The position numbers were made by a program, and so were the translations under genes. The notes under the pieces were generated by a model, which worked only from the letters and a program-made list of their open reading frames with translations, was not told the origin of the DNA and made no database searches. Source: Massariosphaeria phaeospora (taxonomy: Eukaryota > Ascomycota > Dothideomycetes > Pleosporales). Taken from it: a stretch of DNA of 64,000 nucleotides. The stretch is taken from positions 276,788 through 340,787 of the forward strand of contig JAADJZ010000036.1 of the NCBI GenBank assembly GCA_011032825.1, read 5' to 3'. Below, piece after piece: positions 55,436-64,000 of the stretch (within the stretch, counting starts at the first letter, position 1; each line of letters opens with the position of its first letter).

Positions 55436-57250
55436 CTAGAGTTTTGGAGAGATCGTGCCCCCACCCACAACCTTCTCAACGCTATCGCCAAGCAGTTCCC
55501 ACCCCTTTCCCCGATACTTCTTCGGCCAGATGCCGTTTCTCCCAGGCGCAAGGATGCCATTAGGATCCAAAGCATCCTTGATTGTCTCATTGAAGCGCAT
55601 CAGAGCGTTGTTGTTCCAATTGTACGTCCGCGCAACCTGGTCCGCGAAGAGAATATGTGTCCGATACTCCCCGTAGCCTTCCCTCGCAGTCTCAGAGATC
55701 AGCTCGCGCATCAGAGCGGCAGCGCGCCGTTTCTCGTCGTCGGATGACCGGTCGTAGATGATGTTGGTGATGTAATGCATTTCTCGACCGGCGACGCAAA
55801 GAGTAGGGAACAGATCGAACGCGTACTTTTGGTGGAGACGAACGTTGATGTCGTGCACGACCGTGGCGTCTTCCCCACGGGTAGGTGTAATGGGTGAGAA
55901 GAATAGGTGAGCAGCGTTTGGCTTCCAATTTAGCCAATCTAGCTCGCGTAAGACAGGTACCCCGCTGCAGACTAGGGCGCGAGAGTGGAGGTAATGGTCG
56001 GGGGGAAGGTCTGAAGGGAGGAAAAATTTGAAACCCTTGATGGAAGAAAAGGCGGACTTGATAATCTCCAGCTGAGAATTGATGGACGTCTCATCGCCGT
56101 ATTGGGTGCCATAAAAGACCCAAGAACAATCCCCACATGGCATTTGTGCGGCGTGCTTTTGTATTACCTCCCGCGGGACGGGTGATGTTCCAGCATACCA
56201 GTGTGACTTTGGCTTTCCCGTTACGTTCAGCTCCTGGGCAACATGCCGCAGTTGGGGGATGTTGCCCAGAATTCCCTTCTGAGCGAGCGGTCGGATTGCT
56301 TCAACGATATTGGGGAAGTCCTCGTCGCGTGGGAAAGTGATCATGTACGATTGGTGCCCCGTCTCTCGCATGAGCCAGAAACCCATCTGGCAGACGATAC
56401 CAAAGTTGCTCTGAGAGAAGATGCCATCCGAGTAGGGCCCATACGCAGGCTGGAAAGACTGCCAAGTGGGATTGTCTGCGCCGTTCTTTCCCGGAAGCGC
56501 TCCCATGCCGGTTCGCAGAAGCTCGCCGTTTGGCAGTACAACCTCCATGCCGCAGTGGTTGGCGAAGTGGTCGCCAAAGGGAGTGTAGCCGACACCCCGA
56601 TCAATGGCGTTGCCTAAGACACTGCCCCCACCTAAATCCGGCGTGTCGATCCACAGCGGCAGCTTCTTCTTCTGGATTTCCTCATACAGCGCAAAATACG
56701 ACACCCCGGGCTCAACCATGCACGAAGCATTTTCTGCGTCGATGTTCAGGATTTTGTTCATCCGCCGGCCTAGGTCTACCACGACGGCGCCGGGCACCCT
56801 CGGGGCGCTTCCTCCATAGCCCACGTTGCGTCCGATGGATATGGGGTAGATGGGAATCGCGAACTTGTTGGCCCACTTGACAACGGCTTGGACTTCAGCG
56901 GTCGAGCCGGGGTATGCGATGGCGCTGGAAACGAGCTCTTCTTGATCGATGACGGCAAAGGCATCGTGCGTGTTGGGGTGCTCCAAGTACCAGCCATCGA
57001 CCAGCGGCTTGTCGTTGAGCACCACGTTGGCTTGCCCCAGCTCCTGCTTCAAGGCGGCAATCGCCTCATCGAACGCTTCTCGGCTGGTGTCCGGAGGTAA
57101 GCGCAGACCACCGCGCCGCGGCACGCTGTCGGGGGCTGTCTTGTGCGAGTAGAGGCGGTCTTTGGCGTCTTGCGCAATAGCGGCGAGACGCGCAGGCACG
57201 CCGCTGTACTTCTCCGCGAGCGTTGGCGGTGGTGCTTGGCGGTTGCTCAT
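55436..57250 (-). CDS. Vanillyl-alcohol-oxidase-family flavoenzyme
   Basis: A single exon coding 604 residues. The PCMH-type FAD domain shows YPGSTAEVQAVVKWANKF, PIYPISIGRNVGYGGSAPRV and PDLGGGSVLGNAIDRGVGYTPFGDH. The cap and C-terminal domain contain PNAAHLFFSPITPTRGEDA and GREMHYI, where VAO carries its covalent FAD histidine. YRTH (Tyr529-Arg530) corresponds to the substrate-binding pair of Penicillium VAO, and the C terminus has DPNGILAPGRNGIWP. The N terminus is about 45 residues longer than VAO and has no signal. VAO oxidises 4-alkylphenols and vanillyl alcohol with oxygen, releasing peroxide. Substrate here is not certain; eugenol oxidase-like activity is an alternative. Confidence 0.9.
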   Translation of the reverse strand: MSNRQAPPPTLAEKYSGVPARLAAIAQDAKDRLYSHKTAPDSVPRRGGLRLPPDTSREAFDEAIAALKQELGQANVVLNDKPLVDGWYLEHPNTHDAFAVIDQEELVSSAIAYPGSTAEVQAVVKWANKFAIPIYPISIGRNVGYGGSAPRVPGAVVVDLGRRMNKILNIDAENASCMVEPGVSYFALYEEIQKKKLPLWIDTPDLGGGSVLGNAIDRGVGYTPFGDHFANHCGMEVVLPNGELLRTGMGALPGKNGADNPTWQSFQPAYGPYSDGIFSQSNFGIVCQMGFWLMRETGHQSYMITFPRDEDFPNIVEAIRPLAQKGILGNIPQLRHVAQELNVTGKPKSHWYAGTSPVPREVIQKHAAQMPCGDCSWVFYGTQYGDETSINSQLEIIKSAFSSIKGFKFFLPSDLPPDHYLHSRALVCSGVPVLRELDWLNWKPNAAHLFFSPITPTRGEDATVVHDINVRLHQKYAFDLFPTLCVAGREMHYITNIIYDRSSDDEKRRAAALMRELISETAREGYGEYRTHILFADQVARTYNWNNNALMRFNETIKDALDPNGILAPGRNGIWPKKYRGKGWELLGDSVEKVVGGGTISPKL

Positions 57251-58257
57251 CGTTCTATGTGGTCCGGATCAGGGCGGACGGCTGTGCTGGAGCCTGGGCT
57301 CGCGATGCCTTTTGATAGCTCGCGGTGGCAAAGAGCGCGCGGAATTGCATATCGAACGGCATGGACAGGGGCCTGGGCCATTGGGGGAGCTCCAGCTGCT
57401 CAGTTCCGCCGTGGTGCAGCATCATCATTCATCATGTGGGGAGATGCGCGAAAGCTGGGGAAGCAGGACGGGCCAAGCCACCGGCAGTTCTGATTGGCTG
57501 GCCGTAGAACCTCCACATTGCACCTTTCTGTGTAGGCGACGACTGCCAAAACACCACCATCAACTTGTGGGCGTGCGTGTTGCGACTGGGTCACGGATGT
57601 GGCCTCGAGCTAGAAGTTGCTCTATCAGCCCGGTCGGAACCACGACTAAGCACGAAACTAAGGCCAGATACTCCGAGTCTTCATGCGAGCGGAGGTCTTG
57701 TAAGCCTTGTTACCGCAATGCTCCGTCATACGAGCACTATGGCCGACATGTAGAGGCGGTACGAAGTCAAACAAGGGGTCGCTATGTAAGCTGCAGTCGC
57801 CATGGCCATGCTGACACGATAGCACGCCAAAAATGGCTATCCATCTGCCGTGGCCAAAGATATCTAGGCCCGCAGTACTCCGTACACAAATACAAGATGC
57901 TGTATTTGGCATTGCACCTCGTATTGCTCTGGAGCAACGTTTGTGTCGTCGATGCTGATCCAGCTAGTGTATAGGCGCTGACACGAGGATATAAGACTTG
58001 GTAGCAGCAGCATCTAGATGGGGCTAAGAATCCCCTGATGTGAGAGTGGTAAATGGGCATTCGCTGAATTTCGCTGTTTGTAGTGAATGCAGAGTAGCTT
58101 GCACGGCCTAGAATCTGCCAAGAGAAACCGTGTGTGGTGCCTGAAACATCTGGCATCTACGCGCGCACTATGACATCATGCGACGATACACCACTGGTGG
58201 CCTTAACTGTGATAAACCCGACGAGATCCTTTGATAGCTAGGAACGTCCTCTGCATC
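57251..58257. other. Intergenic region, no gene seen
   Basis: A 1-kb gap upstream of the VAO-type gene. A 270-residue plus-strand frame overlaps its 5' end and most of this gap; it begins within the antisense of the VAO gene and has no family feature. Confidence 0.5.
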
Positions 58258-59257
58258 TCACCTCCGAGTCTTCATTACCTGTCCAACTTTAGCCAGCTCG
58301 CCAGAAGCCTTGAGGAACCCGTCCAAAATCAACTCCTACAGCCCGTGTCAGTACTCCACTAATGCAGCATAGAATGACCTAGAGAATAGACTTACGAAGA
58401 CCATTTGCGGGAACCACTTCACCGCGAACCGATTCATGCCCGCATCCTTCCCCACCCAAATCTCCCCAGTTGCGCCTCTCTCTATTTCAGCCAGCACTTT
58501 GAGCGCATATGTACGCGCGTCTGGCGCACCCTCCTGCAGTCTACCATCAGCGAGACGCTCCAGATACTCGCGGATAACGAAGTAGTACGACGAGTCATGG
58601 ATATGAGGTTTCTCGATCCTTTCGAAAGCTGGCGTTTTCACACTGGTGGTGATGAGTGTTATGGTGCGTACGCCGAGCGGCTCGAATTCGCGGCGCCAAA
58701 TTTCGCTGCCCATGGCGAGGGCGGCTTTAGAGCTGTTGTAGATGCCTGTTCTGTGTCAGCGAGGCTGAAGATGATACGAGTACAGAGGTGGTAGGGACAC
58801 AGGAGTACTGACTGCTGAATGCCATCGGGACGTATGCGGCGGCAGAGGATTGATTGACGACGCATCCACGCGCTTCGATGAGCAGAGGTGCGAAAGCTTG
58901 TATCATAGCTAAAGGGGCCCAGAAGTTCAAATCGAAGAGCTTGCGACCCTCGTCAAGGCTGACATCAAGAGCCGGGCGGATTAGGTTCTGGCCACTGTTG
59001 TTGATGAGGATGTCGAGTCGACCACCTGTGTGGCGTGTGACGTCCGAGACTGCATTCGCAATGGAGTCTGGAGACAGGACATCAAGAGTCAGAGGCGTGA
59101 CGTTGGACGCTTTGGAAAGAGTGGATGGAAGCTTGGAGGGGTTTCGGAGGGTTGCGAAGACGTGGTAACCTTTCTCGCGGAACACGTCTGCTAGACCTGC
59201 GCCGATGCCTCCTGCTGAGCATCCGGTTATAAGGACTGACTTCTTAAGGGCGGCCAT
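58258..59257 (-). CDS. Short-chain dehydrogenase/reductase, AYR1-like
   Basis: Exons are 59257-58813, 58745-58396 and 58335-58258 (290 residues); introns are 67 and 60 bp. Splicing of intron 1 forms PMAFSSIYNSSKAALAM with the catalytic YxxxK (Tyr151, Lys155). The cofactor site is LITGCSAGGIGAGLA, the NNSG motif is in ILINNSGQN, and the catalytic Ser is in NQSSAAAY. The last exon gives ELILDGFLKASGELAKVGQ. Sequence layout resembles fungal 1-acyl-dihydroxyacetone-phosphate reductases (Ayr1) and related classical SDRs that use NADPH. It is divergent from the transcription factor with only 308 bp between the ATGs, so co-regulation is plausible. Confidence 0.88.
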
Positions 59258-59565
59258 CTTTGCCGCTGGGTGCGTTGTTACGTGTTTGAATGTGGGCGGA
59301 ATTCCAGCTATTTAACGGCAAAGCTACATTGCAAGCGGCGACCATTTCATCGATAGATACCGACGGCTACATCTCGAAGCCGTTCACCGCGCATATCCAC
59401 GATGCCGTTCATGCGCAAAAGAGCGCCTACCCGACGCCTGACCCGAAAGAGTATACAAGAAAGGCTTGGCCAGGAGCCGCGACCGTAATACAGCCCCACT
59501 GACCTAATGAGCAACATCCGCTATGTCCATGCCCTCCCCGCTGCATCTCTTTCCAGCAAACAAAA
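59258..59565. promoter_or_regulatory. Shared promoter of the SDR and the transcription factor
   Basis: A 308-bp gap between head-to-head genes. I saw no obvious TATA box. It is the likely site for co-regulation of this pair. Confidence 0.5.
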
Positions 59566-61081
59566 ATGCGCACGCCAAGCGGTGCAGCGGTCGAACCACC
59601 CGAGATGATGTTCATCGTTCGGTCGAATATCGACGGAATTGACCCAGCGACCCGGAAGCAAATCAGAAGCCACGCAAGGCATGGAAAGAAGGGGAAGAGA
59701 GAAACGAAGAAAATGGCGACTTTCCGACCAAAGGAGAAACGCGCTACAGTCAAGCTTCGAGACGTCGTCGACAGTTACATGTCATTACAGCCCGGTCGCG
59801 TGGGAACGCGCATGTACTTCGTGGACTTTCCTAGCGAGATAGAGCCCTCGATGCTCATCAAAATGGCAGAAGGTGCGTTGTTAATGTTTCGCTCATCCTG
59901 TTAGCGGGAGTGACTGAGTACAACCAAGTCTCAACCGTTGCTATGCGCATCATCTTCCCTCTTCTAATGGGCATTGGCTTTCATCCGGATGGCAAGGCCT
60001 GGCTTTATCCGACCGGGCGCGACATTGTAGCTCTCCACATCAACGCCTTCGCGATACAGAGCTTTATCGATAGGATCCTGAACCAGCAGCCTGCACACAT
60101 GGTCAACAGTGTTGCTATACTGCATCACCAGAAAGGCCTCATGCTCCTGCAGCGGCGACTCGTTGCCGAAGATGACGAGGCTAAGCTATCGGACGATACC
60201 ATCAGTGCCATTTTGAAGTTGGCTACCGCTGCGATATTTGACGGAGATGCTGACGTCGCAAAGAAGCATATGCAGGGCTTGAGGAAGATGGTGGACTTGC
60301 GGGGTGGCTTAGGTGGTTTTGGGGCGAACCCGAAGCTACTGGTGGAGCTATGGAGGTGAGCATGCATCTGAACCGTTCTTCGACAAGCTGCTTCTTCGTA
60401 CTCACGGAAGTTTCTAGATGCGATCTAGGCATTGCACTACTCACCACCTCGGAACCTACATTCTACGCTCATCTAGCCGAGCCAGTTCCTGACTATCCCG
60501 ACCAAGTAGCCTCAAGTTTCGGACCCAAGAGCTGTTGTATACAAGATCCGACCTTCCTGCACGATCTGCACACCGATCTGGTCGAGGCCTGGCGAATTAC
60601 CAAGAAATTTTGCTTGTTAACCAACTTGGGGACGCAGACCCAAACATTGGTCGAGCCTGCGATAATATACGGGACTATGACGGCCGTCATGTACCGCCTT
60701 GTCCGCATGTCGTTCGCAGCGGGCTCACTTGACGAAACCGTTCGACTGGGTCTGTTGGCTTTTACTCACCACATATTCTTGCAGTGGAAAGACGTACATA
60801 TACCCCGCCATGGCTTCGAATACCACTATCGACAGTACCTCGCGCTTCACCAAGACAGCAATACGATTTCGCCACTGTTAATGCTTTGGTTGTTGATGAT
60901 CGGGGAAGTTTCAAAGTTTTGGGGCTTAGACGAGCCCTGGCCCCCCAAGCGCTTTCGACGAGAGATCGAGCGGGGCAATGTCAAGAGCTTGAAGGATTTG
61001 CAAGAAGTGCTTAAGGCACACATGTGGATTTCTCTTCTCGACGATGAAGCCGCGCAGCTGGCGTGGCATCGCTATCTTTAA
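59566..61081 (+). CDS. Fungal-specific transcription factor-domain protein without zinc cluster
   Basis: Exons are 59566-59872, about 59911 (or 59929)-60355 and 60418-61081 (471 or 465 residues). Intron 2 is 62 bp. Intron 1 has three in-phase acceptors (ending 59904, 59910 and 59928); the 56-bp choice is the most typical length. The start region MMFIVRSNIDGIDPATRKQIRSHA and RRxKRET-like KKGKRETKK resembles the opening of the Fungal_trans_2 family. The middle helices (ILKLATAAIFDGDADVAKKHMQGLRKMVDLRGGLGGF) match the conserved HLxGL..(M)..RGG part. No Cys6 cluster precedes it, which is common in this family. It may regulate the adjacent oxidoreductase genes; that is inference from position. Confidence 0.82.
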
Positions 61082-61269
61082 GGTAGTATAGACATTGTAT
61101 CGAACAGCTAAGTAAGGACTACATTCTCACGGAGAGATGTGTCCAGAAGCTCTCATAAGTCGTCGTCCGAAGAAGTCGTATCCTCGAGTGCGATCTAGCG
61201 CTCAGGACCTCTATGTCCGATGTCGACCTCATCGGGAAACTGCCCCAAGTAGATATAGGCCTTCGACGC

Positions 61270-61479
61270 TCAACCGAACAGATCAGCGTCCATCTCCTCA
61301 CCGCGAACGCGCATATCACTCCTCGCCTTCATAAGCGCCATCTGCTTCTCCCTCGCCTCCTTCGCAGCCCTCCTCGTCTGCATCAATCCGCCCTCGGCCG
61401 TCTCCTCCTCCAGCACCTCCCTCGTCGTCACCTCCTTCTTCTTCTTCGGTACGACGGTAGCCTTCTTGCAATACCTACC
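61270..61479 (-). CDS. Orphan 3' exon of a truncated gene (tentative)
   Basis: A GC-rich minus-strand frame ends at TGA 61272-61270. It reads KKATVVPKKKKEVTTREVLE, continues EEETAEGGLMQTRRAAKEAR and ends KARSDMRVRGEEMDADLFG. Charged, helical composition and strong GC third-position bias suggest real coding. Its 5' side has a possible acceptor (TATTGCAAG or GGTAG) and then the AT-rich repeat island, where no upstream exon is visible. I read it as the tail of a gene cut by repeat insertion. The family is not recognised. Confidence 0.4.
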   Translation of the reverse strand, partial: GRYCKKATVVPKKKKEVTTREVLEEETAEGGLMQTRRAAKEAREKQMALMKARSDMRVRGEEMDADLFG

Positions 61480-61695
61480 TACTTAGGCTGGCGAATGGGT
61501 AGAGGTTGGGTTAAGGTTAGGTTGCCTTTTTTATAACCCTAACCCAACCCTACCTATATACCCAATCTTTCAACGCTAGTACAAGGTTATAGTTGAGTTA
61601 GGTCGCATAGACTTTAAGTTAAAATTAAGTTATCTCGCACAGGCTCTAGGTTATAGTTAGGTTATAGTTAGGTTGTTATATTTAAAGTTTACATA
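61480..61695. other. AT-rich repeat-flank with GGTTAG-like motifs
   Basis: Holds GGGTTAAGGTTAGG followed after 8 bp by its near-inverse ATAACCCTAACCCAACCC (61536-61553), then three GGTTATAGTTA-like units (about 61649-61678). No gene. Confidence 0.55.
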
Positions 61696-63559
61696 ACGTA
61701 CTTTACGGGCTCGCTAGACACACAGGTTCGCCGGACACTTTTGCCAAGCTCCTACCAAAACCACTCTATTCTAGCGCAAAACAGCTTACTTTAGCTCTAT
61801 ATAGAGCAATCTAACTTAAGATATTATTTAAAGTTTACTTTTGCTACTTGCTTACACGTACGTGCGTTATGCCTAGTTTAACTGCACCGTCTACACTGCC
61901 TTTAAGATAGTTTACTTGCTTTAGCGCGCACTTGCGTCTTTAGCTTTTTTTTATTACTACGCGCTCTAAACTCCTTTAGAGCAGTTAAACGAGCTTTATT
62001 TTTAACTATTAAAGTTTTTTCTGCCTAAACTCGCTTTCTTTTATGCAATCTACGTTGCGTAGCAGCTTTATTTGCTGCTCGAAGCTCTGCGATTTTCTTT
62101 TGCGCTAACACTAGCTTGTACGTAATAATAGCTACTTTTTTTAAAACCTTTTTAAAGGCTTTTACTATAAACGTTAGTAAGCTATTTATATGCCTCTAAA
62201 TTTTTGCTTTTACAAGCGTTAATTGCGACTTTAGTTTAAAAGTATTGCTTAGAGTTTGCAACTACTAAAGCTTGTTGTTAATAAATAGTAGTAGTAATAG
62301 AGTACGCAACTAGACGTTAAGAGCTGTTATAACCTATTCTAGGTTAAATAAAACTAATCTAGCGCTTCAAAACTCTTTTTGGATATTACTAAAAGTAATT
62401 GCTGCATTATAGGCGCGTATAAAGCATAGTAGAAACTTAAGTTTTGTAATGTAAGTAATCTAGTTGCGTATAAGATTTTTAGCTTAGCGCTTGTACGCTT
62501 TTTTTAGAGAAGCAAAACAACCTATATTAAAAAGCTACAAAAAGTGCGATAAGTGCAGAAGCATATAGATAGTAATAATCTTGTTTTTTTTGCAGTATTG
62601 CTAGAATGCGAGCGAGTTATAGCTTTTATAGCTATCAATTGCGAGTAGTTAGTAAGCACTAACTACTTTTTTCTTTATATACTTATTAAAGTGCTTTAAC
62701 TACTGCAAGCTAAGCTTATTTGTTGTCTAGCTGTTTTTAGAAACTGCAATAACTTAGTTTTAAAGCAGATTTTTCTCTTTGTACTAAGCAAAGAGGTAAT
62801 AGCAGCTCTTAAAAATAATAAAAAGTAAAATAGCTTACTTTGTTGCGTTAATGCTTTGGATAACTATTGTTTATTCTCTATTGCTTTGCTGTATTGCCTT
62901 TAGCTATTCTCGTTTTTCTAAAGCTGTAACAACTGCTCTAGTTGTTATCTAGCCTATTATAAAGCCTGTTTTGTTAAAGTTGTACGTGTCTTTATTCTAG
63001 ATGCCGTACTTAGTTTTAATGTTAGCTACTAGGCTAAACTAGCTCTAGATAACTTTTAAGTCTTTGCAAAGCGCTTTTTTATAATTGTACTTGCAATTAA
63101 ACTTTATTGTAAACTTAAAGCAGTGCTTAACCTACGTACTAAGCTAGTTTAAGCTAACCTAGCCTAGATTGCGCTTTGCGCGCAAGGAATTGGCTATATT
63201 AGCTACAGCTGCAAGCTTAAAAGAAAATCCGCGCGTAATAAGCTTAAGTATATACTCAACAACTACGCTTTCTTTAGTTTTTGTTAAATTTATTAATTTA
63301 AGCTTGTAATCTGCTTGTAAAGGCCGTTTAGCGCGTTAATTGCTTAGTGTTGCTTAAAAAACGTTATAGATAGCTGCAGCGCGTTGCAAAAAAAGTATTG
63401 CGTTTTGTTTAAAAGCTTAAAAAGCAGTTTGTATTTAACGTTTATTAGAAAGCTCTATCTAGTGTTGTTGTAAAAGCATTGTGTACATAGGTAGAGTTAG
63501 TAGAAGCTTAGCAAAAGTGTCTAGCGAACTCGTGTATCTAGCGAGCTCGTAAAGTACGT
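61696..63559 (-). mobile_element. RIP-degraded Fot1/pogo-type DNA transposon
   Basis: An AT-rich element of about 1864 bp with roughly 60-bp terminal inverted repeats (from 61696 and ending 63559, both starting ACGTACTTTACG) and TA on each side. Every mismatch I see between the two repeats is a transition. On the minus strand, transposase traces remain: near 63060-62941 a frame resembling KYGI-stop-NKDTYNFNKTGF, the family's conserved segment, and near 62130-61930 a basic C-terminal tail (AELRAANKAATQRRLHKRKR then LTALKEFRARS). Stops replace Gln codons. It is a dead copy. Confidence 0.82.
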
Positions 63560-63585
63560 TATTGTATTTTAACGTTAGCAAAGTA

Positions 63586-64000
63586 ACGTACTTTACGAGT
63601 TCGCTACTTACACGAGTTCGCTGCTTACTTTTGCCAAGCTCCTACCAAAACTACTCTATTCTAGCGAAAAACAGCTTACTTTAGCTCTATATAAAACAAT
63701 GCAACCTAAGATATTATTTAGAGTTTACTTTTACTACTTGCTTACACGTACGCGCGTTATGCTTAGGTTTAATTGCACTACTCGCAGCGCTTTTAAGTGT
63801 AATAAGCTAGAAGCTTTATAAATTACTTTAATCGTAGAACTTCGGTAGATCTCGAAGCTAATACATAGCGCTTAGGTAAGCTTCGCACTTTTTCGAGTAA
63901 ACTTCGCAAGCTCGCTAGCTTAGTATATTAACAATATATTGCTTGCAGCTACAAACGCTTTAGGCTTTTAGTAGAGTACTAATAGCTGCTTAGCAAAGAG
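63586..64000 (-). mobile_element. Second, partial copy of the same transposon family
   Basis: After a 24-bp spacer a second terminal repeat begins (ACGTACTTTACGAGTTCGC). The first 195 bases (to about 63780) match 61696-61892 in the same orientation with scattered transitions. Beyond that the sequence differs (TTCGGTAGATCTCGAAGC), pointing to a nested insertion or rearrangement. The element continues past the window edge. Confidence 0.72.

Noticed and set aside
57162..57974. 270-residue plus-strand frame
   Set aside because: Starts as antisense of the VAO-type gene with a non-ATG codon and runs into intergenic DNA; no recognisable features.
61536..61560. Chromosome end (telomere)
   Set aside because: Only about two CCCTAA-like units, imperfect, and more than 2 kb of transposon sequence follows.
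1..64000. tRNA, rRNA or CRISPR arrays
   Set aside because: A visual scan for B-box-like GTTCRANNC motifs with a matching A box, rRNA signatures and spaced direct repeats found none; a covariance-model search would be needed to be certain.

Overview
The window is nuclear DNA of a filamentous ascomycete (Pezizomycotina), most likely a Dothideomycete. Supporting signs are many short introns (about 46-97 bp) with GT..AG ends and CTAAC/CTGAC branch sites, a trifunctional trpC, long Nup188, Mhr1/mL67 and LAG1 orthologues, small BTB and F-box families typical of Dothideomycetes, and AT-rich transposon relics carrying transition-type nonsense mutations as left by RIP. I saw no prokaryotic operons, CRISPR, rRNA or tRNA.

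Layout. 1-16.99 kb is a gene-dense housekeeping block: trpC (minus, cut by the left edge), NUP188, a secreted HExxH metalloprotease-like protein, ceramide synthase, a Vps38/UVRAG-type autophagy/endosome protein and mitochondrial mL67/Mhr1. 17.4-28.4 kb is accessory: a doubtful proline/His/Tyr-rich gene, two neighbouring BTB genes, a small mitochondrial-looking membrane protein, an aldehyde dehydrogenase, a third BTB gene and an F-box protein. 29.6-40.9 kb holds a seven-helix-type membrane protein, a cytochrome P450 lacking its heme cysteine, a RING protein, a frameshifted protein kinase and a complete Fot1/pogo transposon with 44-bp inverted repeats, then a small unknown gene. 41.2-47.9 kb returns to housekeeping: SPB1, a YML020W-like hydrolase and RPA14/Rfa3. 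48.7-61.1 kb is accessory and rich in oxidoreductases: a secreted FAD protein, a decayed ankyrin gene, a tiny Cys-rich protein, then a class A flavin monooxygenase, a vanillyl-alcohol-oxidase-type enzyme, a short-chain dehydrogenase and a fungal transcription factor side by side. From about 61.5 kb to the right edge the DNA is AT-rich: one RIP-mutated pogo/Fot1 element and the start of a second.

How the genes relate. Three housekeeping pairs are divergent and share compact promoters: trpC/NUP188, vps38/mhr1 and spb1/YML020W-like. The monooxygenase, VAO-type oxidase, dehydrogenase and regulator at 53.4-61.1 kb could form a small aromatic-compound or secondary-metabolite cluster next to a transposon island; this is inference from context. 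Three neighbours look damaged: the kinase (1-base frameshift), the ankyrin gene (frameshifts plus stop) and the P450 (heme Cys to Gly). This points to gene decay around repeats, although base errors in the assembly cannot be excluded for the single-base cases.
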